37,080 nucleotides of DNA, from positions 1 to 37,080 of the forward strand of contig CANQGG010000019.1 in the NCBI GenBank assembly GCA_947601655.1, read 5' to 3'. Positions 18,675 through 27,365 of this stretch are shown in pieces. Numbering within the stretch: the first letter of the stretch is position 1; each line of letters begins with the position of its first letter. The position numbers and the translations under genes were made by a program. This DNA is from an uncultured Akkermansia sp. (lineage in GTDB: Bacteria > Verrucomicrobiota > Verrucomicrobiia > Verrucomicrobiales > Akkermansiaceae). The notes below the pieces were generated by a model. That model was not told the DNA's origin. It ran no database searches and worked only from the letters and a program-made list of their open reading frames with translations.

Positions 18675-18911
18675 ACCCATTGAGGATTTGACAGTCTTTC
18701 GGCTCTTGTAGCCAGCAGATTGCATAATGTAATCTATAATCATCTACAATCCTTGCTTTCTTGTATCAAGGGACCAGCGAGGCATATTTTCTCTCTTCAC
18801 GCAGAAGGTAACTCTGTTCGTGCTCGTTTACTCATCTTGAGTGACATGTGTTTTATATTAACTCTCTATTCTTGAGGCATCAAGCTTTCAGGGAATTCTC
18901 TTTTCCCGGTT
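18675..18911. other. Intergenic region after paralogue B
   Basis: AT-rich 237-bp spacer between a plus-strand gene end and a minus-strand gene end. No convincing terminator, gene or RNA is visible. Confidence 0.3.
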
Positions 18912-19472
18912 TTAGTAACTCTTCGGTAACTTTATTTTTGAGGCATTGCGGCATCTAATTTTGAGAAGCCCACCCTTAGATTTTAACTTGACTTCATTCT
19001 TCTTGAATGATAGCACAGCCCCACTTGGTAGGTATGAAGCAGGTGCGCGTGACAATATCTTGTTACCTCCCCCGAAGCCAGATAGGAACACGATACTATA
19101 AGCGAGTGCCACACCCATTACAGAAACTGTTGCTGCTAATCTCCGTTTTGGCTTATTGATTTCTGCAGTAAAGACGACCACGATCAAAAGCACAAAGAAG
19201 AAAAAATAATAGTATGCAACATACAGCATCATCCCAAAGTTGTCCCCAATGATGCAAGATACCCCATAAGCTGTGCCTGTAAAAAGCGCGAAACCCAAAA
19301 CAGGGTATGCGAGGGCGAACTTATTCTTTTCTTTTTGCCTCTTCTTTATTTGTGACAACTCTCTTTCCGAAGTTTCTTCCTTTTGTGTTCTCCTGATATA
19401 TTGTATTGTTAATAAAAAGTCAAGAAACTTTTGCAGGGTAAACGCGTCGGAATATAAGGTTGCTACCTGCAA
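18912..19472 (-). CDS. Membrane protein of unknown function
   Basis: A 186-aa frame without a recognised family. A basic, charged N-terminal part (about residues 26-51) is followed by three hydrophobic segments (about 52-75, 80-102, 112-131). A C-terminal soluble part with GGGNKILSRAPASYLPSG and a Lys-rich end follows. The only start in reach is TTG at 19472, with no in-frame ATG before residue 81, so the true start is uncertain. A truncated copy of its 3' part lies at 15335-15589, on the other side of the secreted-protein pair. Confidence 0.55.
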   Translation of the reverse strand: MQVATLYSDAFTLQKFLDFLLTIQYIRRTQKEETSERELSQIKKRQKEKNKFALAYPVLGFALFTGTAYGVSCIIGDNFGMMLYVAYYYFFFFVLLIVVVFTAEINKPKRRLAATVSVMGVALAYSIVFLSGFGGGNKILSRAPASYLPSGAVLSFKKNEVKLKSKGGLLKIRCRNASKIKLPKSY

Positions 19473-19563
19473 CCTATGCCATATACTAAACGATTTGTTG
19501 ATTTTTTGAGTTTTGTGGATATTTCCTCCGAATTGCTAATTCACGTAGAAGGGAGATGAGTTT

Positions 19564-19740
19564 ATGAGGAGCATGGATCAAACTGCACCAGAACCTTCCA
19601 GGTGTTCAAGACTGCTGGATACGACTGGCCCGTGTATTTTATCCTATGAGAGACAGAGAACTTCCAATGAGTTTGCCCTGCTTACACTCCGAAATGGCTT
19701 GCACGCAGGGAGGGGGAGGAGTATGCTGTGCGCATGCTGA
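19564..19740 (+). CDS. Possible 58-aa leader peptide upstream of rpe
   Basis: The ATG at 19564 is preceded by GGGAGATGAG, a possible ribosome binding site. The frame (MRSMDQTAPEPSRCSRLLDT...) ends at 19740, overlapping the start of rpe. No relatives are known to me. Translational coupling to rpe is possible, but a chance frame is more likely. Confidence 0.2.
   Translation: MRSMDQTAPEPSRCSRLLDTTGPCILSYERQRTSNEFALLTLRNGLHAGRGRSMLCAC
19699..19727 (+). promoter_or_regulatory. Possible rpe promoter
   Basis: TTGCAC (19699-19704), 17 nt and TATGCT (19722-19727) precede ATG at 19734 with 6 nt between, which would give a leaderless transcript. The spacer itself is GGGAGGGGGAGGAG-like and could instead serve as a ribosome binding site for the GTG at 19728. 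The two readings compete. Confidence 0.4.
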
Positions 19741-20393
19741 TAGCGCCTTCCATGTTGGCTTGTGACTTTCGGTACATCGGGGCTGAAGCGCGACGTGCTT
19801 TGGATGCCGGGGCAGACTGGCTTCACCTCGATGTAATGGATGGTTCGTTTGTGGATAATATCTCCTTTGGGCCTGACATCTGCCAGGCTATTCGCAACAG
19901 CGTGCCAGCGGGGACATTTTTGGATGCGCATCTCATGATTGATGCCCCGGATCATTATTTTCCGCGTTTTGTGGCGGCAGGAGTGAACCTGATCAGCATC
20001 CACGTGGAGCGCGAGGGTAAGGTTGATTTACACGCCACCCTGCGTGCAATCCGGGAGAATTCGGTGCAATGCGGGCTGGTGGTGAACCCCGCCACCCCGG
20101 TCGAAAAGACATTCCCCTACCTCGGTGAGGTGGATCTCATTCTGGTAATGAGTGTTGTGCCGGGATTCGGCGGACAGAGCTTTATGGCTGAGACCCTCGA
20201 AAAAGTGCGCGCACTGCGGCGAGAGAGAGAGCAGAGAGGACTGTGTTTCCTCATTCAGATGGATGGGGGAATCGGCCCGGCTCAGGCGGCAGTATGCCGC
20301 GAGGCCGGCGCGGATTGTCTCGTCGCAGGTAGTTCCACCTTTTGTGCTCCGGATATGGCGGCAGCCATTCGCTCCATGAAGGAAGCGGTATGA
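19728..20393 (+). CDS. rpe: Ribulose-phosphate 3-epimerase
   Basis: Interconverts ribulose 5-phosphate and xylulose 5-phosphate in the pentose phosphate pathway. Family motifs are LIAPSMLACDF, the metal-binding WLHLDVMDGSFV, FLDAHLMI, a SIHVE strand, MSVVPGFGGQSF and the phosphate-binding MDGGIG...AGSSTF. The 221 aa are normal. GTG at 19728 has GGAGG 8 nt upstream; ATG at 19734 gives the commoner family N-terminus (MLIAPS). It runs convergent to the agmatine deiminase gene, with 37 bp between stops. Confidence 0.97.
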   Translation: MRMLIAPSMLACDFRYIGAEARRALDAGADWLHLDVMDGSFVDNISFGPDICQAIRNSVPAGTFLDAHLMIDAPDHYFPRFVAAGVNLISIHVEREGKVDLHATLRAIRENSVQCGLVVNPATPVEKTFPYLGEVDLILVMSVVPGFGGQSFMAETLEKVRALRREREQRGLCFLIQMDGGIGPAQAAVCREAGADCLVAGSSTFCAPDMAAAIRSMKEAV

Positions 20394-20430
20394 GCTGTGA
20401 ACTGGGGGAGGAAACGTGTGCCGCCGAGAT

Positions 20431-21486
20431 TCAGTTTTCAATACTCGGTTGCTGCTGGGTGATGCAGTGGATAGCGCCGCCTTCGATGAGGAGGTCGCGC
20501 GCATCAAAGCCAATCACGTGGTGCGAAGAAAAGCATTCACGCAGGATACCAAGAGCACGGTCATCCTCCTTTGCCTGAGCGAAGGTTGGTACGAGGACGC
20601 AATTGTTGCAGATGAGAAAATTGGCGTAGCTTGCGGGGAGCTGTTCCAGGCGCCACCCCGGGCAGGAGACCGGCGCCGGCATAGGCAGGGGAACCACCTC
20701 CACTCGCCTGCCGCCACAGGTACGCAAATCCTGCAGGCGTTCATTGTTCTCTGCCAGGGCATGGTAGTGCGGTGAGTGAGCATCTATTTCCGTTGCTGCC
20801 ACCACGACGTCCTGTCGCACAAAACGCACCATGTCATCGATATGACCGCCGGTGTCATCCCCTGTGATGCCGCTTCCCAGCCAGAAAACGCTACGCGTGC
20901 CCAGTAAGCGGTGCAGCTCGGCTTCCATGGTCGATTGAGTAGCGCCGGGGTTGCGACTGGGATCCAGCAGGACGGCTTCGGTGGTGATGAGTAATCCATC
21001 TCCGTTACCTTCGATAGCACCGCCTTCCAGTACAAAATCACTGCTCAAGCGAGGGAGTGAGAGAGACTCTGCCATGCGTCTCGGGATGTCATTATCTTTG
21101 TCCCACGGCGGGAACTGTCCGCCCCAGGCGTTGAAGGTCCAATCCGCCACTTGCAGAGAAGGTTTTCCCTGGTCCTTCTGCTGTGCGAAAGTAAAAATAC
21201 CACCGTGGTCACGGCACCACACATCGTCTGTGGGATGGTCGTAGAGGGCGTAGTTGGTTCCTTCGAGCATCTCTTCCAGGCGAGGATGCAGTCCCGCTGC
21301 GGCATTGATGCGCACTTGCGCAAAGGGAGAGAGGACGCGTACCAGTTCCGCAAAGCGTTTTTCCATACGAGCCAATCCCCCACGCCACAGTTCCCTGCGG
21401 TGTGGCCACGAAATCCACACGGCATCCTGATGTTCCCACTCCGCCGGCCAGCGTAGTTTGTCTCCGACTTGTGCAGCTACGGTCAT
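20431..21486 (-). CDS. aguA: Agmatine deiminase family protein
   Basis: Porphyromonas-type peptidyl-arginine deiminase superfamily. Members with this length (351 aa) usually hydrolyse agmatine to N-carbamoylputrescine in polyamine synthesis. Visible motifs are WEHQDAVWISWPH at the N-terminus, DVWCRDHGGIF, FNAWGGQFPPWDKDN, LEGGAIEGNG, DTGGHIDDMVRF with the catalytic His, and the C-terminal GGAIHCITQQQP with the catalytic Cys. It starts 3 nt after the upstream Minf_1886-like gene ends. No putrescine hydrolase gene (aguB) is in the window. Confidence 0.9.
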   Translation of the reverse strand: MTVAAQVGDKLRWPAEWEHQDAVWISWPHRRELWRGGLARMEKRFAELVRVLSPFAQVRINAAAGLHPRLEEMLEGTNYALYDHPTDDVWCRDHGGIFTFAQQKDQGKPSLQVADWTFNAWGGQFPPWDKDNDIPRRMAESLSLPRLSSDFVLEGGAIEGNGDGLLITTEAVLLDPSRNPGATQSTMEAELHRLLGTRSVFWLGSGITGDDTGGHIDDMVRFVRQDVVVAATEIDAHSPHYHALAENNERLQDLRTCGGRRVEVVPLPMPAPVSCPGWRLEQLPASYANFLICNNCVLVPTFAQAKEDDRALGILRECFSSHHVIGFDARDLLIEGGAIHCITQQQPSIEN

Positions 21487-21489
21487 GTT

Positions 21490-21900
21490 TTAAAGAGATG
21501 GTGCATGAAAGGGAAGATCCAGCATCAACTCTAACGCCGGCAAATTTTCGAAATTTTCTTCCTTGTGGCGTTTCCTCGGTCCCGGGGCGTTCTCTTCCCC
21601 GAGGTAACAAAGAGCTTTCCCGATATCTCCCGGATTCTTTACCCCCCAGAAGCTCAGGACTGCCATTGCAAGAGGACCAAATCGATTTTGCATCATCGAA
21701 CAGAATGATAGATAGATATCGCTGCTGCTCAGATTGTTGTGAGTCGCTTCATTCTGATATGCAATGTTCCGAGCGGTTGAAATCACCTCGCAGAGAAATG
21801 CGTAGAAGTCCTGATGATATTCAGGGTGGCGTAGCGCTGCTTCCTCTGCCGGCTCGTACATGTCAACCTTCACATGAGGTATCCTAACACGAGAGCTCAT
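21490..21900 (-). CDS. Minf_1886-family protein of unknown function
   Basis: Protein of 136 aa from the ATG at 21900. It matches from memory the small conserved family called Minf_1886, seen in Verrucomicrobiota and Planctomycetota: an aromatic start to the core (YHQDFYAFLCEVI), a middle with FCSMMQNRFGPLAMAVLSFWGV, and the tail NPGDIGKALCYLGEE...ENFENL. No function is established. The start is chosen because TTTGGAG lies about 9 nt upstream; an in-frame ATG at 21930 has no such signal. It forms a two-gene unit with aguA, 3 nt apart. Confidence 0.75.
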   Translation of the reverse strand: MSSRVRIPHVKVDMYEPAEEAALRHPEYHQDFYAFLCEVISTARNIAYQNEATHNNLSSSDIYLSFCSMMQNRFGPLAMAVLSFWGVKNPGDIGKALCYLGEENAPGPRKRHKEENFENLPALELMLDLPFHAPSL

Positions 21901-22160
21901 TCTGTTCAACTCCAAATAAAGCATGAGCAACCCATAAAAATAGGATTTCTATCGATTCAAGGATATTGAAAGACAGAAAACAGCATCCCTGCCTTTTGTC
22001 ACACTTATTGAGGGAAGTATATGATAAACTTGATTCACGGCGGAGGACTCCGCTGACAAAAGTTTCAGACGGCTCAAAAATGGAGCCCCACCGTTGAGGG
22101 AATCGATGCGTCGCCATCCGTATGCAAGGCTGAGATAGCTTGCCAGTAAAATTGCTTCGC

Positions 22161-22189
22161 TTTATTCTCGCGCCTTCAACTGATATAAT
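22161..22189 (+). promoter_or_regulatory. rplS promoter
   Basis: A perfect -10 box TATAAT (22184-22189), preceded by TG two bases upstream and by a weak -35 box TTTATT 17 nt before it. Transcription would start near 22196, giving a leader of roughly 127 nt before the L19 start. Confidence 0.6.
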
Positions 22190-22262
22190 TAAAACAGGAC
22201 AAAATTCGTCATCATGAATAATTTGAGTTGCCAACACGTGATTCCTCGTATAAAATCTCTTG

Positions 22263-22293
22263 CCCTCTTCTTCCCGGCAGGAGGAAAGAAGGG
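22263..22293 (+). promoter_or_regulatory. Hairpin in the rplS leader
   Basis: CCCTCTTCTTCC pairs with GGAGGAAAGAAGGG around a CGGCA loop: about 12 pairs with two single-A bulges. It lies 30 nt before the L19 start. The start codon itself follows CCTCCCC, not a Shine-Dalgarno sequence. A role in L19 autoregulation is a guess by analogy with known L19 leaders. Confidence 0.4.
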
Positions 22294-22322
22294 TTCTTCG
22301 TTATCAATCTATTTTCCTCCCC

Positions 22323-22667
22323 ATGAACATACTCGACAAAATCGGACAGGAGCAGCTCAAGGACAAGGTAACCCCTTTCAATGTGGGGGACACGGTCAAG
22401 GTGCATTGCCGCGTGATTGAAGGTGGTAAGGAGCGCGTTCAGGTGTTTCAGGGCATTGTCATTGCCAAACGTGGTTCTGGTGTGAATGAGGCATTCACTG
22501 TACGCAAAATTTCCTACGGCGAGGGTGTGGAACGTTCTTTCCCACTGCATTCTCCACGCATTGCGAAGGTGGATGTGGTGACTCGCGGTAAGGTGCGCCG
22601 CGCAAAGCTGCACTACCTGCGTTCCCGCGTGGGGAAAGAGGCGGTGAGTGTGAAGACTGCTCGATAA
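22323..22667 (+). CDS. rplS: 50S ribosomal protein L19
   Basis: Large-subunit protein at the interface with the 30S subunit. The 114-aa sequence has the family pattern [58 protein letters not shown] and [15 protein letters not shown]. The ATG at 22323 (MNILDKI) gives the normal length; upstream in-frame starts would include leader sequence. The usual neighbours trmD, rimM and rpsP are absent. The next gene follows within about 100 nt on the same strand. Confidence 0.97.
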   Translation: MNILDKIGQEQLKDKVTPFNVGDTVKVHCRVIEGGKERVQVFQGIVIAKRGSGVNEAFTVRKISYGEGVERSFPLHSPRIAKVDVVTRGKVRRAKLHYLRSRVGKEAVSVKTAR

Positions 22668-22771
22668 AAGGACGTTTGGGCGCTTCGCTTTCGCTTAGGC
22701 TTCACAAGTTTTGTGTGCAAGCGTTCCTGCCTTGGAATTCGAGATACGGTCTTGCATCAGTGTTTTTTCCT

Positions 22772-23473
22772 GTGAGGAACCGTGCTAGAGCTTTTGGTTG
22801 GATGGTTCTGGCCGTGCTTTTGGGGATTTTTTCTTCCCCTGCGAGGGGAGTTGAGGTGATCCTCACCGGGGGTGTGGCTCTTAAATCATGGGAGTATCTA
22901 CGTGGTCCGGCGAAGCATGACAACTGGTGGGCGAATTTTGTGCGTGCTTCCACCATCCGCATCCAGCTTGCACGGCGGGAGAATCCCGCGCAGCGCATCG
23001 TGTGGATTGTGTTCCGTCCCGCCTACGTCACGCGCAGTCGCGAGGAAGGGAGAGACTATGTCAAAATGATCCGCGAGACAGCAGCCAAGTACCACGTGCA
23101 GTTGGTTTACGCCGATACAGCCGCTCAGGTATACCGCGCTATCAACGTTGCTCCGAGAGGGAGCGACCGTGTGACTTCCTTTTTTTATTTCGGGCACTCA
23201 AACGCTCACGCTTTCATGTTGGATTACAGCAACAGCATCATCGGAGCTTCCAAGCAGTGGCTTCATGAGGATGAGCTTGCGTTCCGCATCAATCGGAATA
23301 TCTTTGCTCCCGGCGCGCGTTGTGAGAGCTATGGCTGTTATACTGGGTTGAGTATGAGTGCGAAATGGAAAGCAGCCTTTGGCGTTTACCTGCGCGGAAA
23401 CACTGCCTCCACTCGCTATCAACCCGTAGGAGAAGGACGTCTTCCTGAGGGTACAGGCAAGTGGGTGCAATGA
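22772..23473 (+). CDS. Secreted protein with a caspase-like His/Cys layout (unknown function)
   Basis: About 233 aa from GTG at 22772 (TTG at 22676 and ATG at 22802 are alternatives). The N-terminus RNRARAFGWMVLAVLLGIFSSPARG fits a signal peptide (basic start, hydrophobic WMVLAVLLGIF, cleavage near ARG). I know no named family. The order of elements suggests a clan-CD (caspase/gingipain-like) fold: a predicted strand SFFYFG followed by His (codon 23195-23197, GHSNAHAF), then after about 45 residues CESYGCYTG with Cys at 23336-23338, followed by a helix and VYLRGNTASTRY. The H-then-C spacing and the GCYTG-helix-strand-G-T-Y pattern are typical of that fold. This is inference from motif order. 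It lies downstream of rplS and may be co-transcribed. Confidence 0.6.
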   Translation: MRNRARAFGWMVLAVLLGIFSSPARGVEVILTGGVALKSWEYLRGPAKHDNWWANFVRASTIRIQLARRENPAQRIVWIVFRPAYVTRSREEGRDYVKMIRETAAKYHVQLVYADTAAQVYRAINVAPRGSDRVTSFFYFGHSNAHAFMLDYSNSIIGASKQWLHEDELAFRINRNIFAPGARCESYGCYTGLSMSAKWKAAFGVYLRGNTASTRYQPVGEGRLPEGTGKWVQ

Positions 23474-23547
23474 GATATTCCCCGATGAAGCGATTAGCGG
23501 CGCCCTCTTTTCACCTTTCTCTCTTTACAAAGGGTGTGTGGGAGGTC

Positions 23548-26244
23548 TCAGCTTTCGTTCTTTTTGCGACGAGAGGGAACGGCAGACCTTGTTGCACCGG
23601 TCTGTTTTTTTGCCGCTGACCCGGTCGATTTATTCCCGGATGTCTTCTTGACCTCCTTTTTTAGACGTGTGCGTTTTTCAGGTTTTGAGGCGGGAGTTTG
23701 CTGTGGCGCATCAGGGGCGAAGAGAATGGCTGAGGATTCAGCATCCTTGCGTGTGACCTCAGAGCTGTGACCGGCTGTGAGTTCGCCGCGTAGCATGGCT
23801 TCTGCAATGGGATCTTCCAGCAGAGTTTCGATTGCGCGGCGAATGGGGCGTGCTCCGTATTTCGGATCGCTGCCCTTATCGACAATCATACGGATGACGT
23901 CCGGTGAGAGTGTGAGGTTGATCTGCTTTTCTGTAAGACGTCGGATGAGCTTGTCGGTCTCGAGGCGCACAATACGCTCCATATCTCCGCGCTGAAGGCG
24001 ACGGAAGACGATGAGGTCATCAAAACGGTTGATGAACTCTGGTCGGAATTGTTTACGGGCGGCCTCCGAAATACGTTCTTTCATGGATTCGTAATCACTC
24101 TCGCTGTCATCCGCGAAATTGAAGCCCATTTGCCCACGGCTGTCGGCGAGAGATGCCCCGACGTTTGAGGTGAGGATGATGATGGTGTTGCTGAAGTTTA
24201 CTTTGTGCCCCATGGAGTCCGTGAGACTCCCATCCTCCAGGATTTGCAGTAGTAAGTTCATCACGTCCGGGTGCGCTTTCTCAATTTCGTCGAAAAGAAC
24301 TACAGCGTATGGACGTCGGCGAATCTTTTCCGTGAGTTGTCCGCCTTCATCATGCCCCACGTATCCCGGAGGCGAACCAATGAGACGGCTCGTGGCAAAC
24401 TTCTCCATGTACTCGCTCATGTCCACTTGGATGAGCGCTTCCTGTGTGCCGAACATGAGTTCTGCCAAATTTCGCGCCAGGTAAGTCTTGCCTACGCCGG
24501 TGGGGCCCATGAAGAGGAAGGAGCCGATGGGGCGTTTGGGGTCTTTGATATCCGCTCGACTGCGGCGCAGAGCCCGTGCAATGGCAGAGCAGGCCTGATC
24601 CTGTCCAATGACGCGGCGGCGTAGTTCCTCCTCCATGTGCAGTAGTTTTTCCGCTTCTTTTTCTTCCATACGAGCCAGCGGAATGCCTGTCCATTTTGAA
24701 ATCACATTCATCACATCCTCCTCCGTGACCTCCACATACTCGGCATCCATACTCTTTTTCCATGCGGCAAGACCTTTCTTGAGTTCAGAATCGAGAACAG
24801 AGATGCGATCGCGGAGATTAGCCGCTCGTTCGAAATGTTGCTGTCGCACAGCCTCCTGCTTTTCGGCGCGCAGTTCAGAGAGCTGTACCTCGCGTTGCTT
24901 GAGTTCCTCGGGTCTCATCATGCGCCCTACGCGTTTATACGATCCCGCCTCATCAATTACATCAATTGCCTTGTCCGGCAGGAAGCGCCCCGTAAGATAG
25001 CGTTTGGAAAGCTGGGCGGCAGCTTCAATTGCTCTCGGGGTGTAGCGTACGTGGTGATGCTCTTCGTAACGCGTCTGTAAGCCTTTGAGTATAAGAATAG
25101 ATTGATCTACAGTAGGCTCGCCGACGGGTACCTGCTGAAAGCGACGCTCAAAGGCGGCGTCCTTTTCCATATATTTGCGGAATTCCTCGAGAGTGGTAGC
25201 GCCGATGGCCTGCAGTTCGCCGCGAGAAAGGGCGGGTTTGATAATGTTGGAGGCATCCATAGATCCTTCAGCTGATCCGGCGCCGACCAGCGTATGCACC
25301 TCATCCACGAAGAGGATTACATTCTTTTCACGCAGGATTTCGTCCATCACTGCCTTGAGGCGTTCCTCGAATTGCCCCCGGTATTTTGTCCCTGCCACCA
25401 TCATGGGCAGGTCCAGTGAGATGATGCGTTTGCCGATGAGGAACTCCGGAACGTCACCCTGCGCAATCAGCTGGGCAAGGCCCTCGACGATCGCTGTTTT
25501 CCCCACGCCTGCCTCGCCCAGCAAGATGGGGTTGTTTTTTGTGCGACGACAAAGGATTTGAATCACACGCGCGATTTCATTCTCGCGTCCGATTACAGGA
25601 TCAAGCTCGCCCGAAGCGGCGCGTGCTGTGAGATCTCGCCCAAAGGTAAGCAGGGCCGAAGCTCGATCTTTCCCCTGAGCGTTGTTGCCGCTTCCGACAG
25701 TGCGTGAAGTCGCATTGAAGAGTGCGCTGAATTCATCTTCTTCCTCGTCCTCATCGCTCATCCGATGTTCGTTGTTTTCCGCTTCTTCCTGCTCAGCGTT
25801 GTTGCCTTCGGGCGCGCGCAAGGCAGCAACCTCAGCGCGAGCCTGTTCGTATGAAGCGCCGGCTTTCACAAGCACGTGATGCGCCATGCCGTCCTGGTCC
25901 CTGAGAATGGCGAGTAGAATGTGCTCAGTGCCCACGTAGTAGTGTCCCAGTGCCTGCGCTTCCTCTCCGGCGATTTCGATAATGCGTCGCACTCGCTGTG
26001 TGAATGGGAGAGAGGCTTCTCCTGTGTGCTGAGAATTTCCCGGAGTCAGGGACTGCTCAATAAGATCAATGGTGGCCGGGATGTCTACGCCTGCTCTCTG
26101 CAGGATGGGAATGGCATAACCCTGCCCCAGCTTAAGCAGCCCGAGAAGGATATGCTCTGCGCCGATGTAGTTGTGGTGAAATCGCAGAGCTTCACGACGG
26201 GCGAGACTAATGATTTGTTGGGCTCTTGGAGTAAAATTATTCAT
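23548..26244 (-). CDS. clpC: ATP-dependent Clp protease ATP-binding subunit ClpC
   Basis: AAA+ unfoldase that feeds substrates to ClpP. Two Clp N-terminal repeats ([16 protein letters not shown] and [16 protein letters not shown]) precede AAA domain 1 (Walker [10 protein letters not shown], Walker [11 protein letters not shown]). A UVR/M-domain follows ([19 protein letters not shown]), then AAA domain 2 ([31 protein letters not shown]). The 898 aa exceed B. subtilis ClpC (about 810) mainly because of a Lys/Arg/Ser/Thr-rich tail of about 60 residues after [20 protein letters not shown]. Its start overlaps the mcsB stop by 4 bp. No clear terminator follows; the convergent upstream gene ends 74 bp away. 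Confidence 0.96.
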   Translation of the reverse strand: MNNFTPRAQQIISLARREALRFHHNYIGAEHILLGLLKLGQGYAIPILQRAGVDIPATIDLIEQSLTPGNSQHTGEASLPFTQRVRRIIEIAGEEAQALGHYYVGTEHILLAILRDQDGMAHHVLVKAGASYEQARAEVAALRAPEGNNAEQEEAENNEHRMSDEDEEEDEFSALFNATSRTVGSGNNAQGKDRASALLTFGRDLTARAASGELDPVIGRENEIARVIQILCRRTKNNPILLGEAGVGKTAIVEGLAQLIAQGDVPEFLIGKRIISLDLPMMVAGTKYRGQFEERLKAVMDEILREKNVILFVDEVHTLVGAGSAEGSMDASNIIKPALSRGELQAIGATTLEEFRKYMEKDAAFERRFQQVPVGEPTVDQSILILKGLQTRYEEHHHVRYTPRAIEAAAQLSKRYLTGRFLPDKAIDVIDEAGSYKRVGRMMRPEELKQREVQLSELRAEKQEAVRQQHFERAANLRDRISVLDSELKKGLAAWKKSMDAEYVEVTEEDVMNVISKWTGIPLARMEEKEAEKLLHMEEELRRRVIGQDQACSAIARALRRSRADIKDPKRPIGSFLFMGPTGVGKTYLARNLAELMFGTQEALIQVDMSEYMEKFATSRLIGSPPGYVGHDEGGQLTEKIRRRPYAVVLFDEIEKAHPDVMNLLLQILEDGSLTDSMGHKVNFSNTIIILTSNVGASLADSRGQMGFNFADDSESDYESMKERISEAARKQFRPEFINRFDDLIVFRRLQRGDMERIVRLETDKLIRRLTEKQINLTLSPDVIRMIVDKGSDPKYGARPIRRAIETLLEDPIAEAMLRGELTAGHSSEVTRKDAESSAILFAPDAPQQTPASKPEKRTRLKKEVKKTSGNKSTGSAAKKQTGATRSAVPSRRKKNES

Positions 26245-27365
26245 GATATTTCTTCGATAGAATGGGTATGGATGCGCAATTCATCGTTGATAAGCGATTT
26301 TATGATCGATGCCCTCAGGGCGCGGCGTTCTTTTCGCGTACGCCCATTACGGGCGAGCTGCAGGTAGGTCGGTAGTGCTTCCGTGTAAGCTCGTGCAATC
26401 AGTTGGTGCACTTTTTGTACGGGAGTGTCCGTTGTGAATTTCCCAATAGCGAGGCCAATGCGTAGCATGGAGAACGCATGTAGTAGATCTCTGTAGCTCA
26501 GCGACTTTTTTTTCGTCAGAGTGGCGAAAGCAGAATCCATCTCGTTATTCAGGAAATGCAACGAGAGAGTATTGCGCATGATATCGTGACGCGCTTCTTC
26601 CTCTCGGTCACACAGTTCATGGATGGTGCGGAAGAAGGCGTCGTAGGTGGCATCATCTCCCAGATCCTGAGTTGTCGGCGAGCAAAGCCAATACATGTCG
26701 CCTTTTTCATTTTTTGTGTGGCTGAGTGCCGGCAGACAGAGAATGCCCAATTCGCTCATAGAATCGGCTAAATCGTAGTTACGATAGGTTTGCATGATCC
26801 CCGGCAGGTACACGAGCGCGGCGACCCATACTCCCTCACCGCTCTTGTACGGATCCGAAAAGAGCATGCCGGCTTTCTTATTGAAGGCAACAGGAAGGTG
26901 TTTAAGAAAGCGCTGTTGATCAGCCAACGCTACCTCACGCGCTCTTTTGAGGTCTTCCAGCCCACCCGGATGGTACGTTTGGATCAGAAGATGCTCCTCG
27001 TCATTGATGAACACACAGGTGTCCTGGGCACGGTTGAGAAGCACATGCACGCCGTCCTCGCGTGCGGCCATAGTGGATGTAAGTTGCTCTCTCTCGAAAA
27101 GGAGCATACGTTCTTCTCTCGTGAGCTGCTGCACTTCGGCTTGCAGGACCCACTCATCGGAGGGAAGAATTCTATCGAGTGCCGGTAGGATAGCTTCCGC
27201 AACGGTCCTCCTGTCCCTAGCTTCACTCCACCCCGGGAAAGGATATCCGCTGAGATTGAATTCCATCAATGTGTTGTGACCAACAAGCACGCTACTGCCG
27301 CCACAACTACGGACAAATGCCGGTGGCTCGCTGCACAGATCGAGCGGATGGCATATTTTCATCAT
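26241..27365 (-). CDS. mcsB: McsB-like protein, probable inactive arginine kinase
   Basis: A 374-aa homologue of protein arginine kinase McsB, recognised from its position and from aligned blocks: NDEEHLLIQTYHPGGLEDLKRA (NEEDHIRIQCLFPG in B. subtilis), VAFNKKAGMLFS (YAFNEQRGYLTS) and VYLPGIMQT. The usual active-site motifs are replaced. SSRIRLARN becomes VGHNTLMEFN (28-37). CPTNVGTGLRAS becomes DPYKSGEGVWVA (171-182), losing the Cys and the ATP-contacting Arg. RGIYGEGSEAVGNIFQISNQ becomes an unrelated stretch near 212-232. The C-terminal RDxxRA phosphoarginine-pocket motif is partly kept as RKERRA (344-349). Kinase activity is therefore doubtful; an adaptor role with McsA and ClpC is more plausible. 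Starts and stops overlap both neighbours by 4 bp. Confidence 0.8.
   Translation of the reverse strand: MMKICHPLDLCSEPPAFVRSCGGSSVLVGHNTLMEFNLSGYPFPGWSEARDRRTVAEAILPALDRILPSDEWVLQAEVQQLTREERMLLFEREQLTSTMAAREDGVHVLLNRAQDTCVFINDEEHLLIQTYHPGGLEDLKRAREVALADQQRFLKHLPVAFNKKAGMLFSDPYKSGEGVWVAALVYLPGIMQTYRNYDLADSMSELGILCLPALSHTKNEKGDMYWLCSPTTQDLGDDATYDAFFRTIHELCDREEEARHDIMRNTLSLHFLNNEMDSAFATLTKKKSLSYRDLLHAFSMLRIGLAIGKFTTDTPVQKVHQLIARAYTEALPTYLQLARNGRTRKERRALRASIIKSLINDELRIHTHSIEEIS

Larger units (their letters stand above)
21901..22322. other. Divergent intergenic region with the rplS leader
   Basis: About 420 bp between the divergent Minf_1886 gene and rplS. It contains the rplS promoter at 22161-22189 and a leader hairpin at 22263-22293. 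Minus-strand frames here look random. No tRNA or known riboswitch is recognisable. Confidence 0.4.

Noticed and set aside
21884..22237. 117-codon minus-strand open frame in the rplS upstream region
   Set aside because: It starts inside the rplS leader and overlaps the Minf_1886 start. No ribosome binding site and no family resemblance.
23474..23547. Possible bidirectional terminator between the caspase-like gene and clpC
   Set aside because: CACCTTT and AAAGGGTG can pair with a bulge, but neither strand has a T-run after the stem.
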